Source: Methanocella_A sp964548585
GTDB taxonomy: Archaea > Halobacteriota > Methanocellia > Methanocellales > Methanocellaceae
Assembly: GCA_964548585.1 (NCBI GenBank)
Contig: CAZJRS010000002.1
Coordinates: 12,865 to 76,864, forward strand
Direction of reading: 5' to 3'
DNA: 64,000 nt
Under the pieces are notes generated by a model. It had not been told where the DNA came from. It saw only the letters and a program-made list of their open reading frames with translations, and searched no databases. The translations under genes and the position numbers were made by a program. Shown piece by piece: positions 42,465 through 51,447 of this stretch (position 1 is its first letter; each line of letters opens with the position of its first letter).

Positions 42465-42689
42465 ATTATAGTTAACCTTTTATTATATAAATATATAGCA
42501 TATGGCGTATTTTTTATCCATGTTTACCATATACCCTGCTGCCGCCGGTACGGCGATAAAAATGTCGGCAGAGAAGCCCTGTTTTACCGTAAATATCCCC
42601 CGGGCATTGCCGCGTCGGGCTAGCGTGTGGGAGCATATTTAACAGGAAATATCCTGTCGATATCCGGTCAGATATCACCAGATAAAATA

Positions 42690-42697
42690 TTTATATC
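42690..42697 (+). promoter_or_regulatory. TATA box of the signal peptidase gene
   Basis: TTTATATC within GATAAAATATTTATATCAAC, 50 bases before the ATG at 42748, with transcription expected to start about 25 bases downstream. A TGGAG binding site lies before the ATG. Confidence 0.5.
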
Positions 42698-42747
42698 AAC
42701 GGCACCGCAATCATACCACTTAACGATTATCACTGGAGCACCCCCTA

Positions 42748-43308
42748 ATGGCCGGTATACGAGACAGGATTAAAAAGTTCAAGACCGATCACCCGGACAT
42801 CTACAATTTCCTTCAAGACCTCATCTTCTCGCTGGCAGTTGTAGCCGTAATTGCCCTGATCCTGTATGCGTATGCGGGGACGTGGCCGCCTGAGGCGGCG
42901 GTCATCGGCACGAGCATGCTCCCTAACCTCCAGGCCGGAGATCTGGTTCTCCTGCAGCACATCGACCGTTCGCCTGTGCACACGGCCGAGGACTCTCTTT
43001 CAACAAATTACACCATGTACGGCAAACCAGGTGACGTTGTCGTATACTATCCCCACGGCGACACCTCCCATTCAATGGTCATCCACCGCGTGATCCGGTG
43101 GGTTAACGAGTCAGAGCCCATGTGGCCCAACGGGCCTGCGGCACCTCATGAAGGCTACATCACCCTCGGGGACAACAACCACGGCATTTACGACCAGGAA
43201 GGCAGCGTCAGCCTTCTGGACCCGGTTAAGAAAGAATGGGTACACGGGGTAGTCAAGTTCAGGGTACCGTACCTTGGGTACCTGAAAGCGATGGTACCTA
43301 ACATTTAG
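42748..43308 (+). CDS. signal peptidase I (archaeal/ER type)
   Basis: 186 residues with an N-terminal membrane helix (about 26-44). Catalytic Ser in VIGTSMLPNL, His in MVIHRVIRW (His in place of the bacterial Lys, the archaeal/ER S26B hallmark), and the Asp box ITLGDNNHGIYDQ. Removes signal peptides of exported proteins, of which this window has several. Membrane-bound, active site outside. Confidence 0.93.
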   Translation: MAGIRDRIKKFKTDHPDIYNFLQDLIFSLAVVAVIALILYAYAGTWPPEAAVIGTSMLPNLQAGDLVLLQHIDRSPVHTAEDSLSTNYTMYGKPGDVVVYYPHGDTSHSMVIHRVIRWVNESEPMWPNGPAAPHEGYITLGDNNHGIYDQEGSVSLLDPVKKEWVHGVVKFRVPYLGYLKAMVPNI

Positions 43309-43352
43309 GCTAGCTGGTCAGACATACTAAAAGAAAACACGGTCTCTGGTTT

Positions 43353-44018
43353 TCAGACCCATCCTCTCTGCACCCAGTGCAGGTAGTCGTGGGCCCACTT
43401 TTCCTTGTTCGCCCGGATCGACTCGCCGAACATCTCCCGGTACCTTTTGTGGGTGGCTTCCTGATCAGGGTATGTGCGGTGCTCTTTCGCCGCAGCCACG
43501 AGGTCTTTCCCGAGCAAGTACGCCTTTTCCATCGCCTCGTTGATAGAGCCGGGCTTCTGGCCGATGGCAGCACCGGCTCCGCCGATGACTGTTGCTCCGC
43601 AGTTGATCATAAACGTGTTCATGTAATTGACCACGAGGTCGACCCCACTGCTCCCTGTTGTGCTGACCGATATGCCGTACTTGCCGCTGAAATGCTGGCA
43701 GTGGATGGCGTCGCTCATGCGGTCCATCAGGGTTTTCATCTGTCCGGTAACGCTGTCGATGTATGACGGGCTTCCCAGGATGATGGCGTCAGCCTTGAGC
43801 ATCTTCTCCATCACATAGGAAAAATCATCGTCCTGATCGCATTTTCCCTTGTTATAACATGCTCCGCAGCCCTTACAATAGCCGATCCTGAGCTTGGTGA
43901 TGTCGACGATCTCGGTATCTGCGCCCGCCTGGCTGGATCCCTCTATTGCCGCCTCCATAAGCCGAAGCGTGGAGCTGTTTTTACCACGGGGGCTGCCTAT
44001 GATGCCGGTGACCTTCAT
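43353..44018 (-). CDS. iron-sulfur flavoprotein (NADPH-dependent FMN reductase-like)
   Basis: 221 residues. FMN site GSPRGKNSSTLRLM, then the compact Cys motif CKGCGACYNKGKC that binds the [4Fe-4S] cluster of archaeal iron-sulfur flavoproteins, and GSPSYIDSVTGQMKTLMDR. These are homodimeric redox proteins in methanogens with ferredoxin-linked electron transfer or oxygen/peroxide detoxification. Normal length for the family. Confidence 0.9.
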   Translation of the reverse strand: MKVTGIIGSPRGKNSSTLRLMEAAIEGSSQAGADTEIVDITKLRIGYCKGCGACYNKGKCDQDDDFSYVMEKMLKADAIILGSPSYIDSVTGQMKTLMDRMSDAIHCQHFSGKYGISVSTTGSSGVDLVVNYMNTFMINCGATVIGGAGAAIGQKPGSINEAMEKAYLLGKDLVAAAKEHRTYPDQEATHKRYREMFGESIRANKEKWAHDYLHWVQRGWV

Positions 44019-44194
44019 ACTCCTAAGATCAGTTTGGGGGTATTAGTAGTTATTGTGGAAGAAGGCTGCAGTCATCCTAAAAAGGATAAAAATACGTATA
44101 AGTTGCCTGTTGTAAAAATCCCGGTTATCGATCAGGTCCGAGATGCAAAAGCAGCTTGCGAATAATCAAATATATGCTGATGGCCATCCGGCCA

Positions 44195-44611
44195 TCAGGC
44201 CATCACTTCTTTGCTGATGGGTTCGATCTTTTTGGACATTGTCTTGAAGCGCTTGATGCCGTCAGCCAGCCCGTTATCCTCGGAGAGTACGTGTACCTGG
44301 TCGATGATGTCTTCTTCAGATGGCGCATTGGTAAAATGCAAAGTAGTCTCGCCCCCGCTCTCGATCAGCACGAACTTCCCGTTCATGATGGTTACCAGCC
44401 CGCAGGCCTGTAGGGGTGTCGGTGCGATCTCCTCAAGCACATCTTCATCTCCCGTACAGACGTAAACGCCTCTGGTATTGAGCCTGTCGGAGAACCGCAC
44501 AACCTTAATGCTCTCGATCTCTTTGGCGGTGTTGTCCAGATCATTGCGGATCTTTTCGGTAATGTTATAGGTCAGCACTGTCCTGGGGGTGGTAGCAAAT
44601 TGTGTCATCAT
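44195..44611 (-). CDS. hypothetical protein
   Basis: 138 residues, soluble, with no membrane segment. Two ATG codons at the start (44611, 44608). Pattern KVVRFSDRLNTRGVYVCTGDEDVLEEIAP and LHFTNAPSEEDIID suggests a small alpha/beta domain. No family recognised; stands alone. The bases 44041-44194 upstream of its end hold only an inverted-repeat-like GGCCATCCGGCCATCAGGCC stretch just after the stop, which may act as terminator. Confidence 0.6.
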   Translation of the reverse strand: MMTQFATTPRTVLTYNITEKIRNDLDNTAKEIESIKVVRFSDRLNTRGVYVCTGDEDVLEEIAPTPLQACGLVTIMNGKFVLIESGGETTLHFTNAPSEEDIIDQVHVLSEDNGLADGIKRFKTMSKKIEPISKEVMA

Positions 44612-44999
44612 GGCTTTTTCCTTCTCCGATTTTCCTTATTTCAAGTCATAGGTATCCCCTCAGGGTCTTTAAACCTGCGATGGCCGATCACGGAAATGAT
44701 GCTTCCGCATCGCGGATCAGAGTAAAAACCACGCGGATTTCCGCGGATAATGTAGAAAAGTACCTGACATACGTCGATTCATTGAAATCGCCCAGCGTCG
44801 GTTGAATTTAAAATATAATTATGATTTTATAAATACGTACATATAACCATTACAGCTGTTTTTATAACTAAGCTTTTGTGTATCGTGCTACATCTATGAA
44901 ATGCCTTAACGGCGTATCTGTTATCCATCCGTCTGTGTGGTCCTGTATATGATCAATAGATCACAACATATTTTTATGATCATATAAAGAGTATAAGCT
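44612..44999. other. intergenic region with possible microprotein and promoter
   Basis: 388 bases. A 41-codon frame at 44680-44805 (MADHGNDASASRIRVKTTRI start) is possible but has no convincing binding site. The second half is AT-rich and holds the promoter of the deacetylase gene (CATATAAAGAG near 44980). Nothing else supported. Confidence 0.35.
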
Positions 45000-45704
45000 A
45001 TGGCAAAGCTTACTGTATTAGCCATCGGCGCTCACGCCGATCCGTTCGACATGCCCTATCAGTGTGGCGGCACGCTCGCGAAGATGGCGGGTGCCGGAAA
45101 TCGCGTGATCTGCGTATCTTCCTGTGACGAGAACCAGGAAGAAGCTACACGGGTAGCGAAAGTACTCGGCTGCGAGACCATGTTCCTGGATCTGGAGGAA
45201 GGCGAAATCCAGAACGATACGGCGACCGTTCACAAGATCGTGGAACTCATCCGGACGATCAAGCCGGATATTGTCATCACCCACCAGCCCACGGATTACA
45301 ACCCCGATCACCGGGCGTTGTCCGCCGCAGTCCTGGGCGCCTGCCTACTATCCCGGGTCGGGGAGGTAAAGACCAAACACAAGCCCTACAAAGTTCCTTG
45401 TCTCTACTATTCCGAGACGTCGAGCGGTATAAACTCGACCGTCGACATCTACGTGGACATAGAGAGCACCATTAAGACCAAGATCAAGGCACTGAAAGAA
45501 CATAAAAGCCTGTACGAGAAGGCGGGCGTGGAGCACCTCGGCAGCGTGGAGCACCTCATCGAGCGTGAAGAAACCACTGCGAGGTACCGGGGCATGCAGG
45601 TCGAGATCGAGTATGCCGAGGCATTTTCACAGGCTGTGAACTATCGGGTAATGCGAGCCTTCAGTACCTTGCCGTTCCCGGATGTGCCTGTGCACAATAA
45701 GTAA
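45000..45704 (+). CDS. PIG-L/LmbE family N-acetylglucosaminyl deacetylase
   Basis: 234 residues. Zinc motif AIGAHADPFDMPYQCGG (AHxDD-like with P at one position, so A-H-A-D-P) and the later ITHQPTDYNPDHRALS with catalytic Asp and His. The family deacetylates GlcNAc-linked lipids or thiols. Note that the usual AHPDD reads AHADP. No signal peptide. Stands alone after a TATA-like CATATAAAG. Confidence 0.85.
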   Translation: MAKLTVLAIGAHADPFDMPYQCGGTLAKMAGAGNRVICVSSCDENQEEATRVAKVLGCETMFLDLEEGEIQNDTATVHKIVELIRTIKPDIVITHQPTDYNPDHRALSAAVLGACLLSRVGEVKTKHKPYKVPCLYYSETSSGINSTVDIYVDIESTIKTKIKALKEHKSLYEKAGVEHLGSVEHLIEREETTARYRGMQVEIEYAEAFSQAVNYRVMRAFSTLPFPDVPVHNK

Positions 45705-45706
45705 CG

Positions 45707-45785
45707 TATAAAAAATGCCCTTCGAGTTTGTCTTGCGTCGAGAGTCATGGGGAACTTTTTCAAAAGTTCCCTGACACCTTAAAAA
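45707..45785. repeat. partial dispersed hairpin repeat, copy D
   Basis: ATGCCCTTCGAGTTTG, GTCGAGAGTCA and the hairpin GGGAACTTTTTCAAAAGTTCCC match the hairpin-1 half of the dispersed element in the same orientation as copy C. It lies between convergent deacetylase and tRNA-Arg genes, a likely terminator use. Confidence 0.7.
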
Positions 45786-45795
45786 ACTTTTTTAG

Positions 45796-45867
45796 CGCCC
45801 CCACGGGGATTCGAACCCCGGTCTAGAGCTCCGCAGGCTCCAAGGATGTCCACTACCCTATAGGGGC
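45796..45867 (-). tRNA. tRNA-Arg (anticodon GCG)
   Basis: Full cloverleaf on the minus strand: acceptor GCCCCTA with TGGGGGC (one G-U), D arm with GG in the loop, anticodon stem GGAGC/GCTCT, loop CTGCGGA giving anticodon GCG, 4-base variable loop, T stem CGGGG/CCCCG with loop TTCGAAT, discriminator G. CCA is not encoded. No intron. Reads CGC and CGU arginine codons. Confidence 0.95.
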
Positions 45868-46006
45868 ACGTATTAAACCGCGCGGATAGTTGTTGCGTTC
45901 CACATAATGTACACATCATTACATAAACTTATCGCAGGCGCGGCAGCAAGCTGCCGAACATCAAGTGCCTGTGGCATCCGCGAATCCTGCACAAAAACTT
46001 GTTTTT

Positions 46007-46648
46007 TTACAGGATGTCTTCAGGCCCGGACAACTGCTTCTCTGCGATCTCCGCTATCTTCGGGTCCCCTCCCGACTTTGCCATCTCGATGGCCTTTCTG
46101 TACCATTCCGCCGCCCGGGCGCTATCTCCAAGGCGCCTGTGGATATCGCCCACGATATAGGTGTAAAGCGCTTTATTTTCCGGCGACGCTTCCCCAGCTT
46201 CCAGGCCCGTCTCAAAGTATTCCGCTGCCCGGGAGAGGAAAAATTTCTCCTTTTCAGCCTCTTTTTTAGTGCGGTGGCACCACGCGCCCATCTGGTAAAT
46301 CCGACCCAGCGCCAGTGGGGATGCACCCTGCCACTCGGCACAGAGCGCCACCAGGTAGTAGTGCCCGTTGCTCTCGATCTGTCTCGCTTTAACCTCCGGG
46401 GTGATAATATCGGTCACCTTCTGCCTAAATTCCTCGGTGAACGACTCAGGCTGGAAGTCGCCGTCAAAGCCTGAAAAGCCGCAGTTAGGGCAGGTGTGGG
46501 CGAAGTTGCAGACTGGCTGTGACCCTGAAGCCTCCCGGTAAAAGTCGGAGTGGAGCGGCCCGAATGAATTACTTGAAATAACCAGTGTCGTCTCGAACAT
46601 GTTACCGCAGAGCGGGCAAGTAAAGGTATGAGGCTGAAGGGTGGTCAT
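46007..46648 (-). CDS. DUF2225-type protein with zinc site and TPR-like helices
   Basis: 213 residues. N-terminal CPLCGNMFETT and the CPNCGFSGFDGDF motif make a zinc-binding part typical of DUF2225; the rest is helical with TPR-like pairs (YIVGDIHRRLGDSARAAEWYRKAIE). Function unknown; the family is common in spirochetes, clostridia and methanogens. Divergent to the Lrp-type regulator. Confidence 0.8.
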   Translation of the reverse strand: MTTLQPHTFTCPLCGNMFETTLVISSNSFGPLHSDFYREASGSQPVCNFAHTCPNCGFSGFDGDFQPESFTEEFRQKVTDIITPEVKARQIESNGHYYLVALCAEWQGASPLALGRIYQMGAWCHRTKKEAEKEKFFLSRAAEYFETGLEAGEASPENKALYTYIVGDIHRRLGDSARAAEWYRKAIEMAKSGGDPKIAEIAEKQLSGPEDIL

Positions 46649-46880
46649 GCCAGGAATTTTGGATTTGAATGGTTAAAAAGGTATGCAAGCGCAAAGATAC
46701 GTGAGATGAAACTACTGTTTAGCGGTGTCTGACAGCTGGAGCCGCTAGACGTTATCAACCCGGGTCCGGGCCCCGAAGCAGGGAAGCACCTGTAGATTGC
46801 GCGTCCGTGAACTAAATCCTAACGATTAATCATTACTTTTTTATAGCTTGAGCAGCTTACCATAACACTTGTGATCATGG

Positions 46881-47789
46881 TTGGACGCACTGGACTTCCG
46901 CATACTCGGCCTGCTACTTAAGAACGCCCGGCTCTCCTACGAGGGCATGGCTGAAGAGCTTGGCGTACCGGAAGAGACAGTCATCAACAGGGTATTCCAG
47001 ATGTGGGACTGTGGAGTGATCAGCGAATACCGCACGCGTGTCAACCCGCAGCTGTTCGGCCACCGGACGGCCATCGTGCTCGCGGATGCCTACCGGTCCT
47101 ACTGTAAGCAGAAAGACGTCCGGGCGCTGCGTACTATTGACCGGATCACCCAGATCGTGGAGACGACGAGTAAGATCTATTCCGCATATGTCCTCTTTAA
47201 GGACGAACAGGGGCTGAAAGATACTATGAGCCTCATTAAGGCGAAGATCAGCCCGTCCAGGGTTACCAGCGTCGTCTATCCTCACGAGAAGACTCCCTCC
47301 GTGCAGATGTCAGGCCAGGACTGGAAGATCATCGAGTACCTCATGGACGACCCCCGGGCTGCTGCAGACAAAATGGCCAGGGACCTCGATACGCCCGAGC
47401 GCTCGCTGAAGCGGCGCATGGACCGGCTGATCGCAGGGTCCGCCATCACCCACACGATCGTCATCCAGCCGGGTATGTTCCAGGGCATGGCATCGAACCG
47501 TTTATATATCATTTTTAAAGATGGCGAGGAAGACGCCCGCCAGGCCATCGTGGACAGCGTGGCGAACAAGTGGAACGTGATCCCGCTGGACAGCCCGTCC
47601 GGGGCAATCATCGACGTGTATGGCAAGACGAGGAAAGACATCTACGAAGACCTCCTGAACATCAAAAGCCACGCCGTGGTCAAAGAGACGTTCTACACGC
47701 TGCCTTCTCGCATCGTCTCCAACGATCTTTTAATCCGGAAAAAGGTCATAGAGGCAGTGTTTAGCACTGATTCTCTGCGAAGTATCTGA
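46881..47789 (+). CDS. Lrp/AsnC-type transcriptional regulator with two HTH segments
   Basis: 302 residues. First winged helix LDFRILGLLLKNARLSYEGMAEELGVPEETVINRV, then a middle domain, and a second HTH (DWKIIEYLMDDPRAAADKMARDLDT) followed by an RNP-like part. The start is TTG at 46881; nearby ATG and GTG are in other frames. Probable promoter CTTTTTTATAGC near 46838. Such double regulators in methanogens have unknown targets. Confidence 0.75.
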   Translation: MDALDFRILGLLLKNARLSYEGMAEELGVPEETVINRVFQMWDCGVISEYRTRVNPQLFGHRTAIVLADAYRSYCKQKDVRALRTIDRITQIVETTSKIYSAYVLFKDEQGLKDTMSLIKAKISPSRVTSVVYPHEKTPSVQMSGQDWKIIEYLMDDPRAAADKMARDLDTPERSLKRRMDRLIAGSAITHTIVIQPGMFQGMASNRLYIIFKDGEEDARQAIVDSVANKWNVIPLDSPSGAIIDVYGKTRKDIYEDLLNIKSHAVVKETFYTLPSRIVSNDLLIRKKVIEAVFSTDSLRSI

Positions 47790-47804
47790 CCGTGCCCGGT
47801 ATTA

Positions 47805-48245
47805 TCAGTAGTCTGCCACTGTGCGGCCCTTATATTTTGGAGTAGCGTTTATGTCTTCCGCCTTGAGGTACTCATAAATTTCTTTCGTCAGGCTGTCAAA
47901 ACCGACCAGATACGTGGCCGACTGGTCGATCATCAGGGAAAAGAAACCATCCTTCTCGCTGAACACGATGACGGGCTTACCAGCTGCGAACGCATATCCC
48001 ATCTCCCATATAGTTCCTGCATCCTTGCCATCCAGCACGGCGAACACTCCGTCGGACTTCCTGATCTCGTCGCAGAGCTGTTTGAACCGCCTGTTTTTCT
48101 CCCCTGGATCACCCAGGTTGATCCTCGAGTTCCTGTGGGAGGTACTGTAAATCTCGAAGCCCATTTTTTCCAGGCTCGTCTTCACTTTGTCCAGCCTCTC
48201 CACCTCTTCATCATTGAAAAACGGCCCTGCCAGGAATAATCTCAT
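47805..48245 (-). CDS. nucleoside 2-deoxyribosyltransferase-like protein
   Basis: 146 residues. LFLAGPFFNDEEVERL start, VFAVLDGKDAGTIWEMGYAFAAGKPVIVF with the nucleophile Glu in TIWEMGYA. Transfers or hydrolyses deoxyribose-base bonds in nucleotide salvage. Convergent with the Lrp-type gene. Confidence 0.88.
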   Translation of the reverse strand: MRLFLAGPFFNDEEVERLDKVKTSLEKMGFEIYSTSHRNSRINLGDPGEKNRRFKQLCDEIRKSDGVFAVLDGKDAGTIWEMGYAFAAGKPVIVFSEKDGFFSLMIDQSATYLVGFDSLTKEIYEYLKAEDINATPKYKGRTVADY

Positions 48246-48340
48246 GTTATAAACCTCAATATCGTTCTACTAATTCACACGAACGTAAAATTTGTGTTAC
48301 TACGTATGAAAAGCATAAGATTTAAGTTTTTAGGAGACAT

Positions 48341-48787
48341 GTGGCTACTATGCACGACATGCCAGGCTGCAAATTCACACACATGGACCGTAAGTACTCG
48401 ATCGAAGATTTAGCCGCTTTCCACGGGCATCTCGGCCCGTACATCGTCCTCGGGTACCGCATGGGCCGGTATGCCCGAGAGTACTTTTGCGACGACGCTT
48501 TCCAGATGAAAGCTGTGGTCACCTGCTCCGGCATCCCTCCTCAGTCATGCATACTGGACGGGGTACAAATCGGCAGTGGCTGCACCATGGGAAAGAGAAA
48601 CCTGGATCTGCAGGTCAGCGACTCCATCGCCTGCGAGTTTACCTCGGACGGGAAAAAGATGGTGATCCGGCCGAAGCCGATCAACTTCCCGCCGCGGGGC
48701 GAGGACTACTTCCACCAGATCGAACAACTGGCGGTCGACATGTATCGCATGGATGAAGCAGAACTGTTCGAAGTCAGCTCAAAATAG
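48341..48787 (+). CDS. FmdE-domain protein
   Basis: 148 residues. FHGHLGPYIVLGYRMGRYA and the Cys-containing CSGIPPQSCILDGVQIGSGCTMGKR are FmdE marks (formylmethanofuran dehydrogenase subunit E family). No C-terminal zinc finger as in longer members. Its gene is directly followed by an ABC metal importer (13 bases to the ATP-binding gene), suggesting metal loading or sensing of a molybdenum/tungsten or other metal enzyme rather than a catalytic Fmd part. Start at 48341, possibly at a later ATG (48353). Confidence 0.85.
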   Translation: MATMHDMPGCKFTHMDRKYSIEDLAAFHGHLGPYIVLGYRMGRYAREYFCDDAFQMKAVVTCSGIPPQSCILDGVQIGSGCTMGKRNLDLQVSDSIACEFTSDGKKMVIRPKPINFPPRGEDYFHQIEQLAVDMYRMDEAELFEVSSK

Positions 48788-48800
48788 GCGAAGGTTGTCC

Positions 48801-49523
48801 ATGATCGAGCTGGATGGTATCTACACCGCTTATGAAGGCGGTGACCGCCCCGTCATCAAAGATCTTTCCCTGAAGATCAACAAAGGCGAATACGTGATCA
48901 TCGGCGGCCCCAACGGCGCTGGTAAGACCACCCTGCTTGAGTCTATCAACGGCATGGTCCGGGTAACCCATGGCAGTGCCAGAGTATGTGGGATCGACGT
49001 CCGCCGGGCAGGCTGCGAAGTGAGGAAAAAGGTCGGGTACGTCATCCAGAACTTTTCTTTCGATCCATTCACGCCCTTTACCGTGGAGCAAGCCGTCATG
49101 CTGGGTCGGTACGGGAGACTGGGCATGCTGCGCCGGCCTGGAAAAGCCGACTTCGACGCAGTCGAGCGGGCGATTCGCCTGATGGGAATCGAAGACCTGA
49201 AAAACAAGCCGATCGGAACCTTGAGCGGTGGCCAGCAGCAGAAGACGCTGATTGCTCAGAACCTCGCCAAAGAGCCTGAACTGCTTTTACTCGATGAGCC
49301 CTTCAGTAATCTGGATTTCCACGCAAGAGAGTTTGTATCGGGCATCCTGGGCGGCCTGGTCAAAAAAGGGACGCCTGTAGTCATCGTATCTCATGCGTTC
49401 GACGACCTGCCGGACATGGACATTCGCATGATCATCATGGACAGCGGTATCGTAAAGAGGGACGTTACTTGCGCTCCGGCCGACGTAAAGGCCCTAGTGC
49501 GATCTTCGGTGGCGGCGAACTGA
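48801..49523 (+). CDS. metal ABC transporter, ATP-binding protein (ZnuC/MntB type)
   Basis: 240 residues from ATG 48801 (GCGAAGGT upstream). Walker A GGPNGAGKTT, Q-loop, signature LSGGQQQKT, Walker B LLLLDEPFSNLD. Matches the ATPases of cluster-9 (zinc/manganese/iron) importers. The next gene overlaps closely (2 bases apart), and the permease and binding protein follow. Confidence 0.9.
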   Translation: MIELDGIYTAYEGGDRPVIKDLSLKINKGEYVIIGGPNGAGKTTLLESINGMVRVTHGSARVCGIDVRRAGCEVRKKVGYVIQNFSFDPFTPFTVEQAVMLGRYGRLGMLRRPGKADFDAVERAIRLMGIEDLKNKPIGTLSGGQQQKTLIAQNLAKEPELLLLDEPFSNLDFHAREFVSGILGGLVKKGTPVVIVSHAFDDLPDMDIRMIIMDSGIVKRDVTCAPADVKALVRSSVAAN

Positions 49524-49524
49524 A

Positions 49525-50355
49525 ATGCTGGAGTTCCTGATCCCCAACAACATCGTCTGCCACGCGGTAGAGGCCATGGTCTTCGCATCGATCTCCTGTA
49601 GCATTTTGGGCGTCATCATCGCGCGGATGAACATGTCCTCCGTGGGCTTTACCATGTCCCACGCCGCCTTCGCAGGCGCAGCGATCGGCTTGTTCATGGG
49701 CCTTGACGCGACCTCGGTCGCCGTCATCTTCAGCCTGGGCATCGCTGCCCTGATCGGTCCGGTCAGTGAAAAAGCGAAGATGTCTGCGGACAACATCCTG
49801 GGTGTCCTCTTCGCGATGTCCATGGCTGTCGCAGTCTTCTTCATCTCGTACATGCAGTATTCCGGGAAAGGCATCTCGGCCGGAGGTCTCCTCTTCGGCG
49901 ACCTGATCTCGCTATACCGCGAAGAAATATACATGCTGGGACTGGTATCTCTCCTGACCGTGCTTTTCATCGTGATCTTCTACAAGGAGATCATCTCGCT
50001 GATGTTCCACGTGAAGATCGCAGAGGCCTCCGGCATCAAAACCAAGCTGGTCTACTACATCATCCTCTTCATCATCGCGGTGTCCGTCGCCCTGAGCATC
50101 AATATCGTGGGCGGCCTGATCATCTACGTGTGGCTTGTCGTGCCCGCAGCGATCGCCTACCAGTTCTGCTTCAACGTCAGGAGCATGTTCATTGTGGCAC
50201 CGCTGGTGGCGCTTGCAGTGAGCGTTCCCGGGGTATTCGCAGGGTTCGAGTACAACCTGCCGATCGGGCCGCTCATCGGGATGGCTTTCACCTTCGTCTT
50301 CGCGCTATCGGTAATACTCTCTACAAAACGCAGGATAACTAGTAATAAGAATTAA
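49525..50355 (+). CDS. metal ABC transporter, permease (ZnuB type)
   Basis: 276 residues with eight or nine membrane helices and the ABC-3 family pattern SVGFTMSHAAFAGAAIG and IYVWLVVPAAIAYQF. Works with the ATPase before and the binding protein after it. Start ATG overlaps the stop region of the ATPase gene. Confidence 0.93.
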   Translation: MLEFLIPNNIVCHAVEAMVFASISCSILGVIIARMNMSSVGFTMSHAAFAGAAIGLFMGLDATSVAVIFSLGIAALIGPVSEKAKMSADNILGVLFAMSMAVAVFFISYMQYSGKGISAGGLLFGDLISLYREEIYMLGLVSLLTVLFIVIFYKEIISLMFHVKIAEASGIKTKLVYYIILFIIAVSVALSINIVGGLIIYVWLVVPAAIAYQFCFNVRSMFIVAPLVALAVSVPGVFAGFEYNLPIGPLIGMAFTFVFALSVILSTKRRITSNKN

Positions 50356-50381
50356 ATATTTTGTAGCACTAACTCATATCC

Positions 50382-51407
50382 ATGTTATCCAGGCGATTAT
50401 TTTCTATTCTACTGATAGCGATACTATCTATCTCACTGATTGCTCCAGCCTGCTGCGCCCAGCAGGCAGACGGAAAGATCAAAGTCGTATGCACGACCAG
50501 TGTCCTTTTAGACCCTGTTCAGTATATCGGCGGGGACAAAGTTGAGGCAATCTCCATAGCGGACCCGACGATGTGCCCTCACCTGCAGGCCGACATCATC
50601 CCGAACCGGATCCAGCTGAATAACGCGTTCATCAAGAGCGCTGACCTGTACGTAGCCTACGGCGACAACAACGACAAGCAGTACAACATACCCGCCGTCA
50701 ACAATTTCATGAACGCCAACGGATACGGCAACGTATCATGGATCAGTACCTCTAACCCCTCCAGAAGCTGGAACACTCCTGCGACCTCAAAGCTACTGGC
50801 AGCCGAAGTCATGGGATGGCTCGTGAACAAGACCCCGGCAAACAAAGACTACTACGAGCAGCGATACAAAGATTACTGTAACCTTATAGACACAGCGAAC
50901 CCGACCTCTGCCGAGCTGACACAGCTCAACAAGACAGAGGTCATCGTCATGCTGTGGCAACAGGACCCGGTCCAGAACTGGCTCGGCATGAAGGTCGTCA
51001 ACATCTTCGCGCCCGAGTTTGCGATGAACGGCACCAAAACGCCGGCCAAGCTGGTCGACGACATCAACGCGAACCCGGACAAGTATAGAAATGTCTCCTA
51101 TGTGATCGAGAACATGCAGTCGACAGAGATTGCCAAAGGTATAGAAGAAGCCCTACATGACAAGGGTATCAACGCAAAGCGCGTGGTCTTCACCAACTTC
51201 CCGGGCTCGGTGCCGAATTCGGATACGATGGCTGACGTCCTCAAGTACAACCAGCAGCTCGTCCTGACGCAGGAAGCTACGCCTACTGCAGCGCCGACTG
51301 CCGCAGCCACTTCGACCCCCGCTCCTGCCCCGCTGGGCATGATCACCAGTGTCGTCGCAGTTATAGCAGGCATCGCTCTCCTGGCATACGGGAAAAAAGA
51401 CCAGTAA
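50382..51407 (+). CDS. metal ABC transporter, substrate-binding protein (ZnuA-like, membrane-anchored)
   Basis: 341 residues. Signal peptide (LFSILLIAILSISLIAPACC, perhaps lipobox-like with Cys), then a cluster-9 binding fold with VVCTTSVLLDPVQYIGG and DPTMCPHLQ where the first metal His is, later His-poor. A Thr/Ala/Pro linker and C-terminal helix (MITSVVAVIAGIALLAYGKK) anchor it. Fewer His ligands than zinc ZnuA, so metal identity is uncertain. End marks the terminator at 51406. Confidence 0.85.
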   Translation: MLSRRLFSILLIAILSISLIAPACCAQQADGKIKVVCTTSVLLDPVQYIGGDKVEAISIADPTMCPHLQADIIPNRIQLNNAFIKSADLYVAYGDNNDKQYNIPAVNNFMNANGYGNVSWISTSNPSRSWNTPATSKLLAAEVMGWLVNKTPANKDYYEQRYKDYCNLIDTANPTSAELTQLNKTEVIVMLWQQDPVQNWLGMKVVNIFAPEFAMNGTKTPAKLVDDINANPDKYRNVSYVIENMQSTEIAKGIEEALHDKGINAKRVVFTNFPGSVPNSDTMADVLKYNQQLVLTQEATPTAAPTAAATSTPAPAPLGMITSVVAVIAGIALLAYGKKDQ

Positions 51408-51430
51408 AGGGCCTTGGAAACGGCCCTTTT
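51406..51430 (+). terminator. rho-independent-like terminator after the metal importer
   Basis: AAAGGGCC (51406-51413) pairs with GGCCCTTT (51422-51429), loop 8, followed by TTTTATTTTT. Starts in the last codons of the substrate-binding gene. Also separates the convergent CooC-like gene. Confidence 0.7.
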
Positions 51431-51447
51431 TTATTTTTAAGGCCAGA

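Noticed and set aside
46735..46810. GC-rich stretch with GGGTCCGGGCCC and GAAGCAGGGAAGCACC, reminiscent of SRP RNA helix 8
   Set aside because: The required asymmetric loop, tetraloop and flanking helices are not in order, and the gap is too short for a ~300-nt archaeal SRP RNA.
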